Notes: generated from the letters alone by a model not told the origin. DNA of 64,000 bases from Phocoena phocoena (GCF_963924675.1 NC_089236.1:61279306-61343305), one strand, 5' to 3'; positions 22,858 through 36,309 are shown, numbered from the stretch's first letter. Made by a program: numbers and translations.

Positions 22858-23063
22858 GGGCTTCCCTGGTGGCGCAGTGGTTGAGAGTCCGCCTGCCGAT
22901 GCAGGGGACGCGGGTTCGTGCCCCGGTCCGGGAGGATCCCACATGCCGCGGAGCGGCTGGGCCCGTGACCCATGGCCGCTGGGCCTGCGCGTCCGGAGCC
23001 TGTGCTCTGGAACGGGAGAGGCCGCAACAGTGAGAGGCCCGCGTACCACAAAAAAAAAAAAAA
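22858..23063 (+). mobile_element. CHR-type SINE, recent
   Basis: Full-length copy with 'gggcttccctggtggcgca' head, 'gcccgcgtaccac' end and an A-tail. A perfect 17-base TSD 'aaagttcagcaggtttc' flanks it (22841-22857, 23064-23080). The body retains many CpG sites. Confidence 0.97.
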
Positions 23064-23080
23064 AAAGTTCAGCAGGTTTC

Positions 23081-24260
23081 TATCAGAAGTTCATCAGAAC
23101 AAATGATTATTAATTTAAATGGTAAATAAGCCTGGATACTCATACCATCTGGAGAGTAGCATCTTTTGCTGTGTACATGCTACATGAGAAATCAGATTAC
23201 CATGGGAACTATTTCGAGATGATATGAAAACTAGCAGTGTTAAGAATGGTGTGCTGTTCTCTGACATCTGGCCAAGACAGCCTCACACATCCATTTCTGC
23301 ATTATCAACACATCTTCCCCTTAGAATGAAAGTCTTTGCTCTTAGGCCAAGGAGCACTTGCCCTTCCGAATGTCTGAATAGACAAGCTTGATATTTCCCT
23401 GTGTAGCTCCATACTCCTTTTTTAAAGAAAAGCAGTCCCTTTTCTAAGTGATATTTTCTTTAAATTATAATAATACCTTTACTTTATAGTCAAGCCTGAG
23501 CTTGTGAGTCTTAAGGTTTACAGTGGTTTGATATATTACCACTCTGATCCCAAATGTGTATAGTTTAAAGCTCAACTCTTCTTTGAAAATTATATTTGTT
23601 GTTGTCAAGTTCTTGAGATCATGAGTGGTAGAACTCAACTTCCCTCCATTTGCCCCCCTAAAAATTTATCATGTAGTTAAATATTTTATTGAAAATTGCA
23701 TATTTAAAGGAAACATCTTATAAAGCCCTGTAATTTATTATCTGGTTTATCTCCAATACCACTCCCTTAAGAATCTTGTATTTAAATTTCCAAGAAGAAG
23801 AAAAAGAACAAAGATAATAATATAAAAACTTACTCTAAAGGAATCAACATTAATATAATATTCTGATGTGTTATATGCTGCTAAAACATTACCAATTTCC
23901 TGACAGTATAAGAACAGGAATAAGCTTGCGTAGGCAACTGTTTTATAAATCTCACTTCTAATCTGGGTAATTCATTATGTGCTATGGGATTCAGACAATA
24001 GTTTGTACTGTGAACAATGCTGCTGGTTCAGGAAACCTTTTTTAAAATAGTGTCCCAAAGGCTATGCAAATAATATCTGATTCAACTTTAATAATGAATT
24101 AATCAATCAATATACACATATATATGTATCATCTAAAGGTAAGAAAAACATTTTTTGACATCAAATTTCAAATGTACAAAGAAAGGTTAAGTTGAAAATG
24201 TTGAATCCACACCATAATGAAAAATACATGTGGTTCACCAATAATGAGAAATGATGTATA
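23081..24260. other. Unassigned sequence
   Basis: No supported features. Confidence 0.35.
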
Positions 24261-24264
24261 AGTT

Positions 24265-24690
24265 AGCTTTTGCTATTCAACAAATACCTCCAATTCTACT
24301 GGCTTGAAACAACAGTCACTATTTAGCTCAACATCTGGTCTTTCTAGACTCTCTTATCTCAACTAGGATGGCCTCATTTATTTGTCTGGTTGTTAGAAAT
24401 TGTCATCTTGGGAGCTTGATTCTTTTCTATCTTTTCTATCTCACCTCTCATCTTTCAGCATATTAGCCAGTGCAGTACAGATGGTGGCCTCACGTTTCCA
24501 AGCTTGCTGGAAGAGGGCAAGCCGCAATGCATAAGGAATGTCAAGTCTCAGCTTATGTTACATATCCTTATGTTCTACCAGCCAAAACATAATCAAGGGG
24601 GCTGGCAATCGACTCCACCTCTTAATCAGAGGAACTACAAAGTCACAATGCAAAGGAGGATGCAAAAAGATGAGATGGATTTGTAACCAT
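24265..24690 (+). repeat. Old interspersed repeat of uncertain family
   Basis: 'ttagcttttgctattcaacaaata...ctggcttgaaacaacagtcactattta' at the left, 'gatggcctcatttatttgtctgg' in the middle and 'ccacctcttaatcagaggaactacaaagtcacaatgcaaagg' at the right (abridged) match in order a common mammalian interspersed repeat of about 400-450 bp. I remember the sequence but not reliably the family name. The frame 24504-24686 lies inside it and is not a gene. Confidence 0.6.
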
Positions 24691-24742
24691 TTTATGATCA
24701 ACCGCAAATGATATATTTTATTTGTTATAGAAAGTTTTCAGA

Positions 24743-24778
24743 GCACTTTTGTCCAAGGCAGCACTTTTGTCCAAGGCA
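24743..24778. repeat. 18-bp tandem duplication
   Basis: The unit 'gcacttttgtccaaggca' is present twice in perfect tandem. Confidence 0.95.
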
Positions 24779-27714
24779 GTTCACAAGGACTAGACACAAC
24801 ATAAAGCAACTAATAACTCTTGCCTAATGCCCAGCCTTCTACACACAATTACATAATGCTCCCATAGGGTTTTAGTTTGTTAACTTGGAAAGTACTCATA
24901 TATCCTGCTGGAATAATTCTCCCAGCAGCTATAACTTGGGTTAAAATCTGTCTGTTTGCTGCCTGTGCGGTATGTTTGCTCTTTATGTATTTTACTTGCT
25001 GACATGTTCATGATGGCAGAATGATACTGGCAATTTTAATCTATAATTACCCCTTGTTATCCAATTGCTTTTTAGACATTTTAGAAGTTAGCCTTGAGCA
25101 GCTGCAATGTAAGTTCATTCCCACAAGAAACTTGATCTATCTGCTAGCTTTTTCCCTGTATGGCTTCCATTGCTTCATTTTCAGCCGTCAGAATTGTTAA
25201 ATAAACTCTTGTTACCGACCCTTTTAAAAAGCTCATCCATTGCCTGGCTGCACATTCATGCCACTCAGAGACATTTAGGGCTGTCACTCCTACATCCCTT
25301 GCAGGAAAAAGAAGGACAATTATAAATGGGGAGGAAATTAGAGTAAGTGATTTGTGGCTGGAGAATAAAGAGTTTCAGCCAGTATTCCAGTCAAATATCA
25401 AGAACTCCCAAGCAAGTCGGTCACTGTAATGCTTTTAAAATGATGCTTACTATTAACATCTTGCCTTTCTTATTCCATACTCATTTTAGCAAATACTTTT
25501 TATAAGAATTTTTATTCCTTATTTATTTTTTCCTTAGGCCTGAGCCCAATAAGCTGCAGCAGGATTTATGCCAGATAATTTCATTTCCTGTCCTAACTTA
25601 TGTTAAAGAATGGCAATGCCATTAGAAAGAGGAAGTTCTGTGGTATCTGGTATTTCTTATTAATTAAAGTAGAAGCTCTGCTAGTCCTTGACACCCGACT
25701 TTTTCATGCTCTGTGAAGCGATATGTGATATGAAAAGTGGGATATAGTGAAGGGTGTTAATTCAAAGAATCTGCAAAGTAAAATATAGGTTATTCATCCC
25801 AATTGAGAGAGAACGTCAAAAGAAATTTTTAAAGCATCAAATACAGTAGGTGCTTAACAATTACTTGTTACTTTAAGTTATCTAGTGGATTCTTGAAATC
25901 AGCCAAGCACTTCTTTCCCAAGAGCTTTCTCTTCTCAAGCACATGGCAAATATGTAGGGTGACCCTATATTTTATTGTTAACCTCAACATTTTTGAGAAT
26001 GTAAGAGGTGTTATTAATGACCATCACAATTCTCTACATGCTGGCTTCTGACGTAAGGTAGATCAAGAAGTTCCTTTGGCAATTTTGGGCAGAAAGAGCT
26101 AGAAGGCAATTGCCCTCTGGTGGTTAAAGATATAAAATGTAGCCACGTCAGCTCTCTTACAAGGACAAGGCAGCTTCAAGCAAATGAAAATGAAGCCATT
26201 ATAGGGAAGATAAAACAGACGAGCAAAAATCCGACTATAGCAGAGATGAGCAGACTGAGAATGAGCCACCTCTTGCTCTTAAAGCCCAAAAGAATGATGG
26301 CTCTTTCCATGGTTTTGTTTTGATCTTTATTTGATTCCTGTTATCTTTTTTCTATGTAGTTTGAGATTAGTTTCTGTCATTTGCAACCAAAATGATCCAA
26401 ATGAAAATACAATTGAACAATTTCTGTACCAGACAACATATTTTCTTTTTAAATCATCCTGTAAGAAGCATTCAAAATAAGAATTAGAAATCCCTACACA
26501 CTGAAGGGAAAACAAAGATCTGGAGTTATTAGTTTATCTAATACTGTATAATGATTAATTAATTATCAAATATTTCAAGCCTTCTTTTGTGGTCTTATGC
26601 CCCCTGAACTCTTACTTGAAATAAAGTTAATTTTTTTCATAACCATTTTTCTGTGTACTCCAGGGGATGCAAAATATGGTTTTAAAGTGTGATCTTTTTC
26701 AGAAAAATGTAGGGCCATTTCATACCCAATGCCTACTTTAGTCCAAGAATTGAAAGCCAGTGTCATGAATTCTTACTTTTTCCCAATGGAAGTAGAGTCG
26801 ATAATAAGTCACTGCTTATGGTATCAAGTTCATAGTTACTCAAGAGATTCTAACAGTATAATTATTTATTGAATCAAACTCTAATTCATTTTCTGTTCAC
26901 TCTGAAAATTAATCTTGCTGAGAGTATTTCTGATCATTGTTCTGTCACGTATGCCAGGAAGGTGTTAAATTGGAAACACCAAACACAGAAAACAAATTAT
27001 GTTTTGAAACCCAAAAGGGAAAGTTGACAAAATCAATAACATTTGAAACTAGATATAAGTACCCAGGAAAATAGCATCTGTGGGGATTAAAGTAGGAGGA
27101 TTAAGGGAAATATATCCCCCACAGGTTGTGTGCTTTGTGGCTTGTCTTAATAAAAATACTAAGTCAATATAGGGATTAATATACTTAAGGCAGGGAAAAG
27201 TTCCAATCACTTCAAAGTCATATCTTTGAACTACTCAGTTTTCATGGATATTCTTGTAATAGGACAAAATATAAAACTATATTGAAGTTTTGATGTAGAA
27301 GACAATGCTATCCTGGCAATTTGAAACAAACATTATCTTCTTTAATTTTGAGCAATTGACTATACAGGAATAATAGACCTACAGGTTGCACTTCCAAAAG
27401 TGTTTCATGGTAGAGAACATAATTTTTATCCATATAACCAAAATTATTGTCAGTTATAATTGGAATTGAACCACTGATTCATTCTTATGACCAAGATTTA
27501 CCATTAAAATGGGGACATAATCAGGGCAAAGATGGTGTTTTATTTATATATTTATTTCCAGACTTCACTAGAACCTCAGAAATAGATTATGCTTAGTGAA
27601 TATTCAGGAATGAATACAGTTGTAAGCTTTATGCTGTATTATGTATGTGACTTAAGATCAATATGTATTTCATATTAATTTTAAATGTAATGCCAGAATA
27701 TTGTAATGAGTAAA
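24779..27714. other. Long unique stretch, no repeats recognised
   Basis: About 2.9 kb without obvious interspersed repeats. The base composition at 25020-25650 is more balanced than the surroundings. A trace of an L2 3' end ('cagtaggtgcttaacaattacttgtt', abridged) is seen at about 25845. Frames 26120-26323, 26327-26515 and 26575-26766 are short, unrelated to any family I know, and probably chance. Confidence 0.5.
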
Positions 27715-27715
27715 G

Positions 27716-27897
27716 CAGTGCTTTTCAATTTTGACTGTGCATTAAAATTACTTAGGAAATTTTTATAATATACCATTGACCAGGACCTACTTTGAGAGGT
27801 TGATTTATTCACTAATTGTCAGGGATGGAGCAATGCATTGGTATTTTATAAGCTTTCTGGGTATTTCTATTTTCTATCCAGCATTGAGAACCACCAG
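27716..27897 (+). mobile_element. MER5A-type hAT DNA transposon remnant
   Basis: Starts 'cagtgcttttcaa' and ends 'ttgagaaccaccag', a degraded pair of terminal inverted repeats. The inside, 'gtgcattaaaattacttagg', fits MER5A. The length of about 182 bp equals the family's usual size. It is a non-autonomous element with no protein. Confidence 0.8.
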
Positions 27898-28124
27898 TTA
27901 AGAGTTTTTGAGTTTTCAAAGCAAATAGATCTGTGCTCATTTTCCCAATTATGCCTTTTACTTACTGTATGTTTTTCAGAAGTCACTTGAGCTTTCTAAC
28001 TTCATCAGTCATGATATGGAATAATAATGTATTAAATACAAAAAATTATTGAAGTGCCTCTGTTGCTATTATTATTGCCATTAGTATTGACAATATTATT
28101 ATCGATATAAGAATATTCTTCTTC

Positions 28125-28415
28125 ATTTACATGGCTGCCTCAGATCTCAACTCAAAGGTCTCCTCATAAAGGCTTCGCTAAAAACCTCAATCTCCCTCTA
28201 GCTCAGGTAAATAATTGCTTATCACACTATGTATTTAACTTTTAATGCTTATTAAAACTTCTTAAAATGTGTGTTTGCTCTCTCCCTTAGACTATATAAG
28301 CATTGGGAAAGCAGAAACTGTTGTCTCTCTTATTGACTCTGAGTCCTCAACTCCTAGAACAGTGCCTGGTACACTGCAGATGCTGGATAAATATTTACTG
28401 AACACTGAGGTTAGC
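28125..28415 (+). repeat. L2 LINE 3' end
   Basis: 'ggtctcctcataaaggcttcgct', 'gaaagcagaaactgttgtctc' and 'ctagaacagtgcctggtacactgcagatgctggataaatatttactgaa' (abridged) form the well-preserved L2 3' terminus. Confidence 0.85.
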
Positions 28416-30423
28416 AAGGTTACATCTACAGTTTCCATAGCTTGACCTGAGAGGAAAGGAGTCCCAATGTTAGTGCGAGGTAGACATATCTAAATTCCTT
28501 TGATTGCTAGTCTTTATAGCTGCTGATAGAGCAGTTGAACAATCAACCAGAATTATTCTGCATAGATTGCAACTTGTCAGTATCAAGGAGGTTGGGGGGC
28601 GGGAATCACAGAGAAATCACACTCTAATAAATTGGGCGTAACACCTCCTTAAGATCTGATTTTCATTATGACTCATCACAGCAGGTTGGATGTGATGTCA
28701 AACAATTTAAAGAAAAGAACTAGATTCCACATCTTTCCTCTATCCTTATTTAGAATCTCACCTCTCTGGTAAGCAATATGATTACATTAGGTTTCATTAG
28801 GAAGCCAAATCGCAATGGACTGGGATTTCCAGAACATTATGAAGACAAGAATTCTCAAGATAAACGTGCGATCTGCAGGAAAAAAAACTGCCATGGCGGA
28901 GTAGTGGCTTGTCTGGAAAATGGATGAGATGCTGGTGAAGTGCATATACTTGGAACATTTTATCTGAATAACTAAAATATTGTGAAGAATGGAGCAGATG
29001 AATTTGCTTAATGTTGCATTCCACCTCAAATATTTTATTGAAATTTTGCTCCCAAATCTGTAAAAGTACACTTTTTTGACTAGAAAATTATATGGTAAGG
29101 ACAATTATATGATTTAGATATTCGTCTCTTGCTTTAGAAAGCAAAACTGTCATTTAAAGAAAACAAATAATAATCATGTAGCTTTTGTTTATTGAATATT
29201 TGAAGCAAGTTCAACAGAGCAACAATATAAAAGAAAGCATCTAAGTGTAACATTGAATAAAAGTGAAAGTTTCATAAAAAATGAACTACAGTTTCTACAA
29301 AGACAGGATGAGTAATTTTGAGACATGGATTGGGAGAATAGTTAATGCCTATACTCTTGATGATAACAAATACCAATTATGCTTAAGAAAAGGTGTTTTT
29401 CTTATTTATTTATATCTATGAAGAAATAATATGATGAGAGAAAATAAAGTACTATGGTAACATATTTGTCCATAAAACTTTCCCATTTCAAGGACAGAAA
29501 TTGCATTTTATAATTTAGTGAATCACTCTTGAGGAAACATTGTGAAAAGAAACATACTCCCCACATATCAAATCTCATAACTGATTTAAAAGCACCACAT
29601 TTTCCTGTTAAAATCTAATTCTGATGCTTGTGTCTTGAAATTTTATGACTACCTCAACTCTCTTATTGTGTATATTTCTCTCACACTAATTGTCAGTAAC
29701 TTCCTGTAACATAGTATGGGAAGTTGTGAACCAAATAAATTACTGTACAGAAAAGAACAGGGGAGGAGAACAGGGAAGGGAAAGAAAGAAAAAGCCCATT
29801 ACTTTTCAATAAGTCAAAAATTTCAAAAAGAAAATCACTTGGATTATTTGATCATTTCCTTTTTATAATGAAAAAGTTTTCCTTTCTCATTATTAAAAAA
29901 TACAGAGATTTGAAGGATAAAGAAAAGTTTAAGGAAGAAAATCAAATTTATACTTAATCTAATGACAGATGGCTTATGATGATATTTGGCTGCATTTAGG
30001 CTTTCTTATACATTTTAACTTAATATTGTGTTGTAAATATTCTCTATGATATTAAGTAACATTTAAAAATGAATTTAGTTGGTGGCAAATTTTCCATTTT
30101 ATATATTTATTTTATTTATTTATTAGCCTGCTTTTCGTAATCCCAATATGTCCTTGGTGTTTCACTTTTATATATAACACTGTGATGAAAATCTTTGCAC
30201 CTATTCTTTTTGCAGCAAGGGGTTATTTACATGTTAGTTTACATGAGGGCATGGATTCGTTTCTAGCAAATGTGCCTATCAAGAAAGGACAATTAATTGA
30301 TTTACATATTAGCATCTTTCTGAGAAGAGTGGGCTTTTGCTTTCCCTCAAAAAAGAACATTTTGAGTAAGAAAATAAAAATTATACTTAATTCTCCCACT
30401 CAGAGATAACTAATGTTAGTAAT
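28416..30423. other. AT-rich, mostly unassigned
   Basis: Nothing coding. The segment 29990-30330 ('ataacactgtgatgaaaatctttgc...') resembles the 3' part of an old reverse-strand L1, at low confidence. A perfect AP-1-like word 'tgactcat' lies at about 28669, but such words are common by chance. Confidence 0.4.
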
Positions 30424-30435
30424 TGGATGTGTTTC

Positions 30436-30559
30436 CTCTTTTTTTTTTTTTTTTTTTTTGTGCGTACCACACATGTGGAACTTCCCTGACCAGGGATCAA
30501 CCCGTGCCACCTGCAGTAGAAGCACAGGTGTCTTAACTGCTGGACCACCAGGGAAGTCC
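30436..30559 (-). mobile_element. CHR-1-like SINE
   Basis: A shorter, distinct SINE type. On the minus strand it reads 'ggacttccctggtggtccag', 'ttaagacacctgtgcttc', 'ttgatccctggtcagggaa', then an A-tail (T run 30439-30459). The TSD 'tggatgtgtttc' is present at 30424-30435 and 30561-30572. It lacks the long GC-rich body of the other copies. Confidence 0.92.
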
Positions 30560-30572
30560 ATGGATGTGTTTC

Positions 30573-33437
30573 TATATATAAATAATTTTTTACTCAAACC
30601 CCAAAATTGAATATTAAAATGGTATTAAGTAGACTCCAGAAATAGAATCTAATGTTTTCTATACCATTATTTTGAGCATCATGGCCTCTGCTCTGAGTAA
30701 GCAGGATGTCTAAAAATGATCCTGTCTGTAGCTACATGGATACAATTGGTGTAACGCTTCAGTCCGTTCTCTTTGTTCCAACTGTATTTTTCACCCTAAT
30801 TTATTCATGTGTTTATCTTTATCACTACACTGTAGGATTTCTGAGTGGGGTTACTATGGTTTACTCATTATACTGTCCCAGCAAGTAAGTGTGTCTTGAA
30901 TTTAAAAAAATAATAATAACCCAAACATTTTATTCTTCATTCATATTTAAGTCCAGTAGTCAATTGATATGATAACTTCGTCAAAAATTACTGTATAACA
31001 TGAATAGATTAATTTGATATTAGGTTAGTGCAGTGAAATAAACTATAGAAAAAAAACAAATTGGTATCTAAGAAAACTGAAATGATTTATGGACACCTAT
31101 AAGCCCAGCATATTTAAATTCTTAAAGAAAATCTTTGAACACAGTAGCTGCTCTCATTACAACTTCATATAAATAAAGTAAAATAGAAGTTGAAACCTTA
31201 TATTATATGTCTAAATTCTGTATTTAAGGCAGTGAAAATAAAGGCTTAAAAAGGGCTAGTGAAACAAATAGCTGATGTGATGGATGCTTACATTTCAGAA
31301 ACATCTCTGAAGGACACTACTTTCTCAGGTTCCTGATCTAGAACTCTGAAAGAACCTATGAAGATACCTCCCATCTAGGTTGCACAGTTGCAATCACAGA
31401 GAGGATTAGAAGAATACAAAGGACACTCATCAAGTCACTTCATAGCTCTACCAGTCTCTTATCGTGATGTACTGTATTACATTATGTACCTTCCAAAAAT
31501 ATTTTCCTGGACTTTCAGAAACTGTAAATAAGGTATCAAAATAAAAAAGAAATAGATAAAAAATACTATATAAGACAACATCTCTTTATTATGACCATGA
31601 CAAATTTTACAGGCATTTATCTTTATCTAAATAATAAAAATGCTTAAAACTATTCAGTGTGAACTTAGAGACATTAAAGAGCAGAAAATCTACTTACGGC
31701 TGAGCCATATCCAAAAGACAATTTGGATAGATTATCCCAGGCTTATGCTTGCCTAGATTTGATTATTTTCAATGAAATAAAGAGTATGGGAAGAACTGTA
31801 GCTGAGGGAGAACAGGACTGTCAGTTACTCTCTAAGAGCATGTTCATGATCATGGTACCTTTTCAGAGAAATAGTGGTACCTTTTAAAGGAAATATGTTG
31901 ACATGACATGATTCTATGTTAATGGAATACATTAAAGAAAGCAGTGCTGCACCAAGCCCATGACATTTACGGTGATAACAGGCATTAGGGAATGGTATTT
32001 TTGCATGCTCCTTTTCACACTAACTAAAAGCACAGGCTTCAGATTATACTCAGTATGTTCCACACTTTGATGTTAGAAACTGTGCCTTACCATGCAATAA
32101 ACGAATCCACATCAAAACTACAAAGCTGTATTAAGGCTATATTTTCTGTAGAATATGTGAATGTATCAATAGTTCAGGAAGTTTGGCTTCCTGCTCAACA
32201 ATTTCAAGGCTCTATAACAGAATTATTAAAATTGTGGTGCTCACAGCTCTGCTCAGAGGAAGTTCGGTTCTTTTTGGTGAATTGCAGAAAGGCACTAAAT
32301 TTCCAAAAAATTCATAACTACTGTAAGCCTGTCACAATGCCATCCTTGAGTCTCCAGAACATGGACATGGCAGTGAGAGCCCTACAGTAAAGTAAAATGG
32401 TTTACTAAGGCCCAAGCTTGGTCTTTCAGGAGTTTCATCCCTACACGTATTAATTGCTGTATAATATGTGGGAGTCCTGATTATAGAGTTGGTCATAGCT
32501 CTTTCACGGTGATATATTAGCTTCATAGACTCTAAATCCATTTGTATGCTCATATTTGTGATGTAATATATGGCTCACAAATAATTCACTAAACTTCCTA
32601 CCCTTAAAAAAATGGTGCAAGATTACACCATGCACCCTATCATTGACACTGTTATGAGACCAAAGGGAGAAGGGAGAAATTATCATAGTGGCAAAACTGG
32701 GACATAACCCAGTATTTATTAACACTCTTTCCTAGAACACAAAAAGTTGCCAATTAAATGATAAGGTCGCTGGCATGTCAATAACTGAGATATCATGTCT
32801 AGCATTAAAATGAGAATAATAATCTCCCCAGATGAGCTAAATTCCAAATTACCTAAACGTGGATATATAATCAATTCCCTTTCCCTCTCTCTCCCTCTCC
32901 CTCTCTCTGTGTCTCCCCGCCCCCTGCAATAATCTATAAGTAATTCTTTGAAAATTATAATTGAACCAAAATAATAGTTAAGTAGAAGCCTCAACAAGAC
33001 CTGATAGTCATTAGATAGCATAGGCATAGCAAAAGATTTATTAACAGAAAAGGGCAGGGGCAGGATGCTTCTCAAAATGAGTCTGAGTTACTGATGTGCT
33101 TCTGACAAATGACCATTTTGAGTTTGCCTCTGTGAACTGATCAAAATGATCTTCACACTGAGCTACACACTGATGTTCTGCATAAGACCTCATTGGTAAG
33201 TAGAATAAATAAGCCCCTTCCATTATATAATGAGTGTAAATGTGAAATTTCCAAGTAAATATTTCCTCATATTAGAGTATGCTGTATTTCAAAAGGATGA
33301 CTTTTGAAATTTCCCATTTGTGATGCCATTTTTTTAGGTACACAGGAGTCAGTCATTTCTTCTATGGTGCCTAATTAAAGTAATCAAGTTAGAGCCATGA
33401 GTGTCCTAGACTGAGCTCAAAAAGTTATTGACTTCTT
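30573..33437. other. Mostly unique AT-rich sequence
   Basis: A C+T-rich low-complexity tract is at 32876-32926. The frame 32055-32390 (111 codons, plus) is the longest one outside recognised repeats; it has no motif I recognise, no visible splice context and no supporting neighbour. The minus frame 33041-33223 is likewise unassigned. Confidence 0.4.
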
Positions 33438-33627
33438 GGGCTTCCCTGGTGGCGCAGTGGTTGAGAGTCCGCCTGCCGATGCAGGGGACACGGGTTTGTG
33501 ACCCGGTCCGGGAAGATCTCACATGCCGCGGAGCGGCTAGGCCCGTGAGCCATGGCCGCTGAGCCTGTGCATCCGGAGCCTGTGCTCCGCAACGGGAGAG
33601 ACCGCAGAAATGAGAGGCCCGCGTACC

Positions 33628-33671
<44 letters not shown>
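33438..33671 (+). mobile_element. CHR-type SINE with a 42-A tail
   Basis: The standard head 'gggcttccctggtggcgca' and body are followed by an uninterrupted run of 42 A at 33630-33671. No TSD could be matched by eye, which is unexpected for such a young-looking tail. The 'MHCDFSFFSFFFF...' and K-run frames here are SINE and tail translations. Confidence 0.95.
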
Positions 33672-33673
<2 letters not shown>

Positions 33674-36305
33674 AAAAAATGAAAAATCACAATGCAAGCT
33701 GTCTTATCAGAGCCTGTTAGGAGTTCATTCCTTCATGGGAGGGAGCTCGCATTTCAGAACCTAATTTATACATTCATTTTGGTACCATCTGGTTCACTTA
33801 CTTTTTCAAATAACATAGACCACCGGTAAAAAGTCAAGGCCTCTTCCTCACCGGGGGGAAGAGGAAGAGAAAATCCCCACACCTGGTGGAGGTGGGTGCA
33901 ATTTGAATCTTCATTAGTGAAAACATTTTTACTTCAAATTCTCTTTTAAGACTCATATATTAATAGTCTCTAACCAAATTCTGAATTATGCTGATCTCTC
34001 ATTCCTATAAGAAATATAACAGGCTAGAAAACACAAAAATATGCAAAAGGGGAAAATTGGAACTGCATATCCTATTAGAAGAGACAAGTAGCTGGTGCCC
34101 CAGTGCCTACAAGGCACAAACAGGAAGAAGCCTGCCCTCAGAGGTATGACACAGAAGACTTCACATACAAGTGATCTGCATTGAAATAAAATGCTGAGAG
34201 ATTTAAAGTACTTTAACCTCTGGTTCTGGCAAAATGGATAACCAAGAATATGTGATTTTTTTTCTAATTAAATAGTAATAAATGTTAGGTATGATAAAGG
34301 TGAAAGAACTGGACTCACAGAAACTAAAGTAGGTTCACATATGAGAAATATAATGTCTTTAGCATGTAAACTAATGCTGATAGAGCACTGAAAGTGGAAT
34401 CATTGAATCTGGTAATGTTGAGGGCCTTGGGTATTGAAGATAATGAAAGACTGGAGATAAAACTAGGTTCTATAAGAACTATGAGACTTGAAGTTGGAAC
34501 CGAGATTTTCAGGGACTATAAAAAGGAGAACCAAATTATTCCTGGCTACTAGCACAGGGATATGAAAAGCAAAATTGTCTGTGCTTGGACTTTGGGGAAA
34601 GACTAAATATCACCTCTGATATATCAGAATCTTGAGCCTGTGCTTTTCATCTATTTATAGTTTGAAATTGTATATGCTGCAGGGTATGTAACTTGAGAAA
34701 TTAACATTAAAAACACTGGCATGTCTTCAAGGAGAAAACACAAAATGCTATGGACAGACAATCTGACAACTCAGGCAGCATTGGCGGAATATAGACCTAA
34801 GAAATATCTCCACTGAAGATGGGCTCAGAAAAAAAACCTTAAAAATCATGAGGAAATATTTAACCATGAGTGACAATCAGTAAGTATTTTGAACAGGATG
34901 AACCACACTTTAATTACTTGAGATAGTAGAATACTTTAATTGAAAAATATAGTAAAATAAACATGTTTACAATAATAAAAGATATAAATAAAAAGAAAAC
35001 CAAAGTAAAAGATCAAAGTTTATGAAAGAAATAATTGTCCAATTTGAAAATAATAAGCAAATGGAATGTCTAGATATAAAACATATATATACTCATTAAT
35101 TAAGAAACCAATGGACAGAGCAAATATTAGATTTAACAAAGCTAAATACAAAATTCATAAACTGAAAGACAATTTGAAGGTATGTCAATAGGTAGAGCTG
35201 AGAAAGATGCAGAGTTGCAAAATTTGAATGCAAGATTAAGACATATTCAAAATAGATCTAAAATAATTTTGGGTAGAAAGAATAAAGAGGAAAAGAAGTA
35301 CTATTTAGTATAACGACAGGAATATATTTTAAAAAATGGTTCAAGAAGCACAAAATGAAGGAGATGATAAGCTAAAATAAACACAAATGCAATTATACCA
35401 CAGTGAAACTGTATCCCTCACCCTGTCCTTCAAAAAGAAAAAAAAAAAAAACAAAGAAAAATCTAAAATTCATCAGGGAAAAAGATATATACGAAGAAAG
35501 AACATTTTTTCACATCAGGATCAATAAAAGCCAAAGGATATTACCTTCCAAGTGCTGTGTGAAAATAGCTTACAGTCAATAATGGTTGACCCAGATAATT
35601 ACCAGTTTAAGACTAAGGAATTAGGAGAAAAATTTCCATACAAAAGATTGAGGCAGCTTAGATCTGTACAGTATTATTAAATAACAAATTAGCTACTTCA
35701 TTAAAATGTGAATTGAACCCAGTAGAAAAGATAATAGCCAAGCAAAAAGTAAACAAATTTTAAAATATTTTGATAACTTAAACCAATATTGAATCTAAAT
35801 TCCATAATCAAAACAGCAAACTTAAAATCAAAGTAGAACTCAAAATACAGCAATATCATGTAAGATGAATGGAATGAATGCTCAGAGCTGAGGCAATATT
35901 TTTAACAATTTCAATTAAACAGACAATTATCCCTTAAAATGTAAAATAAAAAACTTACTAAAATAAACAAAATTGATCAATAATTGCCAAAAATATTAAT
36001 TCAGTTTTTTAATATACCTCTAAGGGATCACCAGAGAGACAAATTCTAACAAATGTACAAGAGAAAAAATAATACTTGAAAAAGATCATAGAAGATAAAA
36101 AGAGCTGCAGCTACCAACAGGCATACATCCAAAATTTTAAAGCAATATATTCACATAAAAATCTAACAATGTATTTGAAGTTAAATCATGCTATGTAGGG
36201 CTTGTTCTAAGAGTGCTAGCATGGTTTAACGCTAAATTTGCTACTCAAGTAATTTACTGTGTTAACACATTAAAAGGCCAAAACATTGAATACAGCAAAT
36301 ATGTA
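33672..36305. other. Very AT-rich, possible degraded L1 ORF1/ORF2 relics
   Basis: Long A-rich text at 34970-36150 has the composition and fragments expected of an old plus-strand L1 ('gaaagaaataattgtccaatttgaaaat', 'acttccaagtgctgtgtgaaaatagc', abridged), but no diagnostic motif is intact. Confidence 0.35.
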
Positions 36306-36309
36306 TGGA

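Noticed and set aside
32055..32390. 111-codon plus-strand open frame outside recognised repeats
   Set aside because: No recognisable motif, no Kozak or splice context that stands out, no neighbouring exons, and the length is possible by chance in 64 kb. Cross-species conservation of the frame would be needed.
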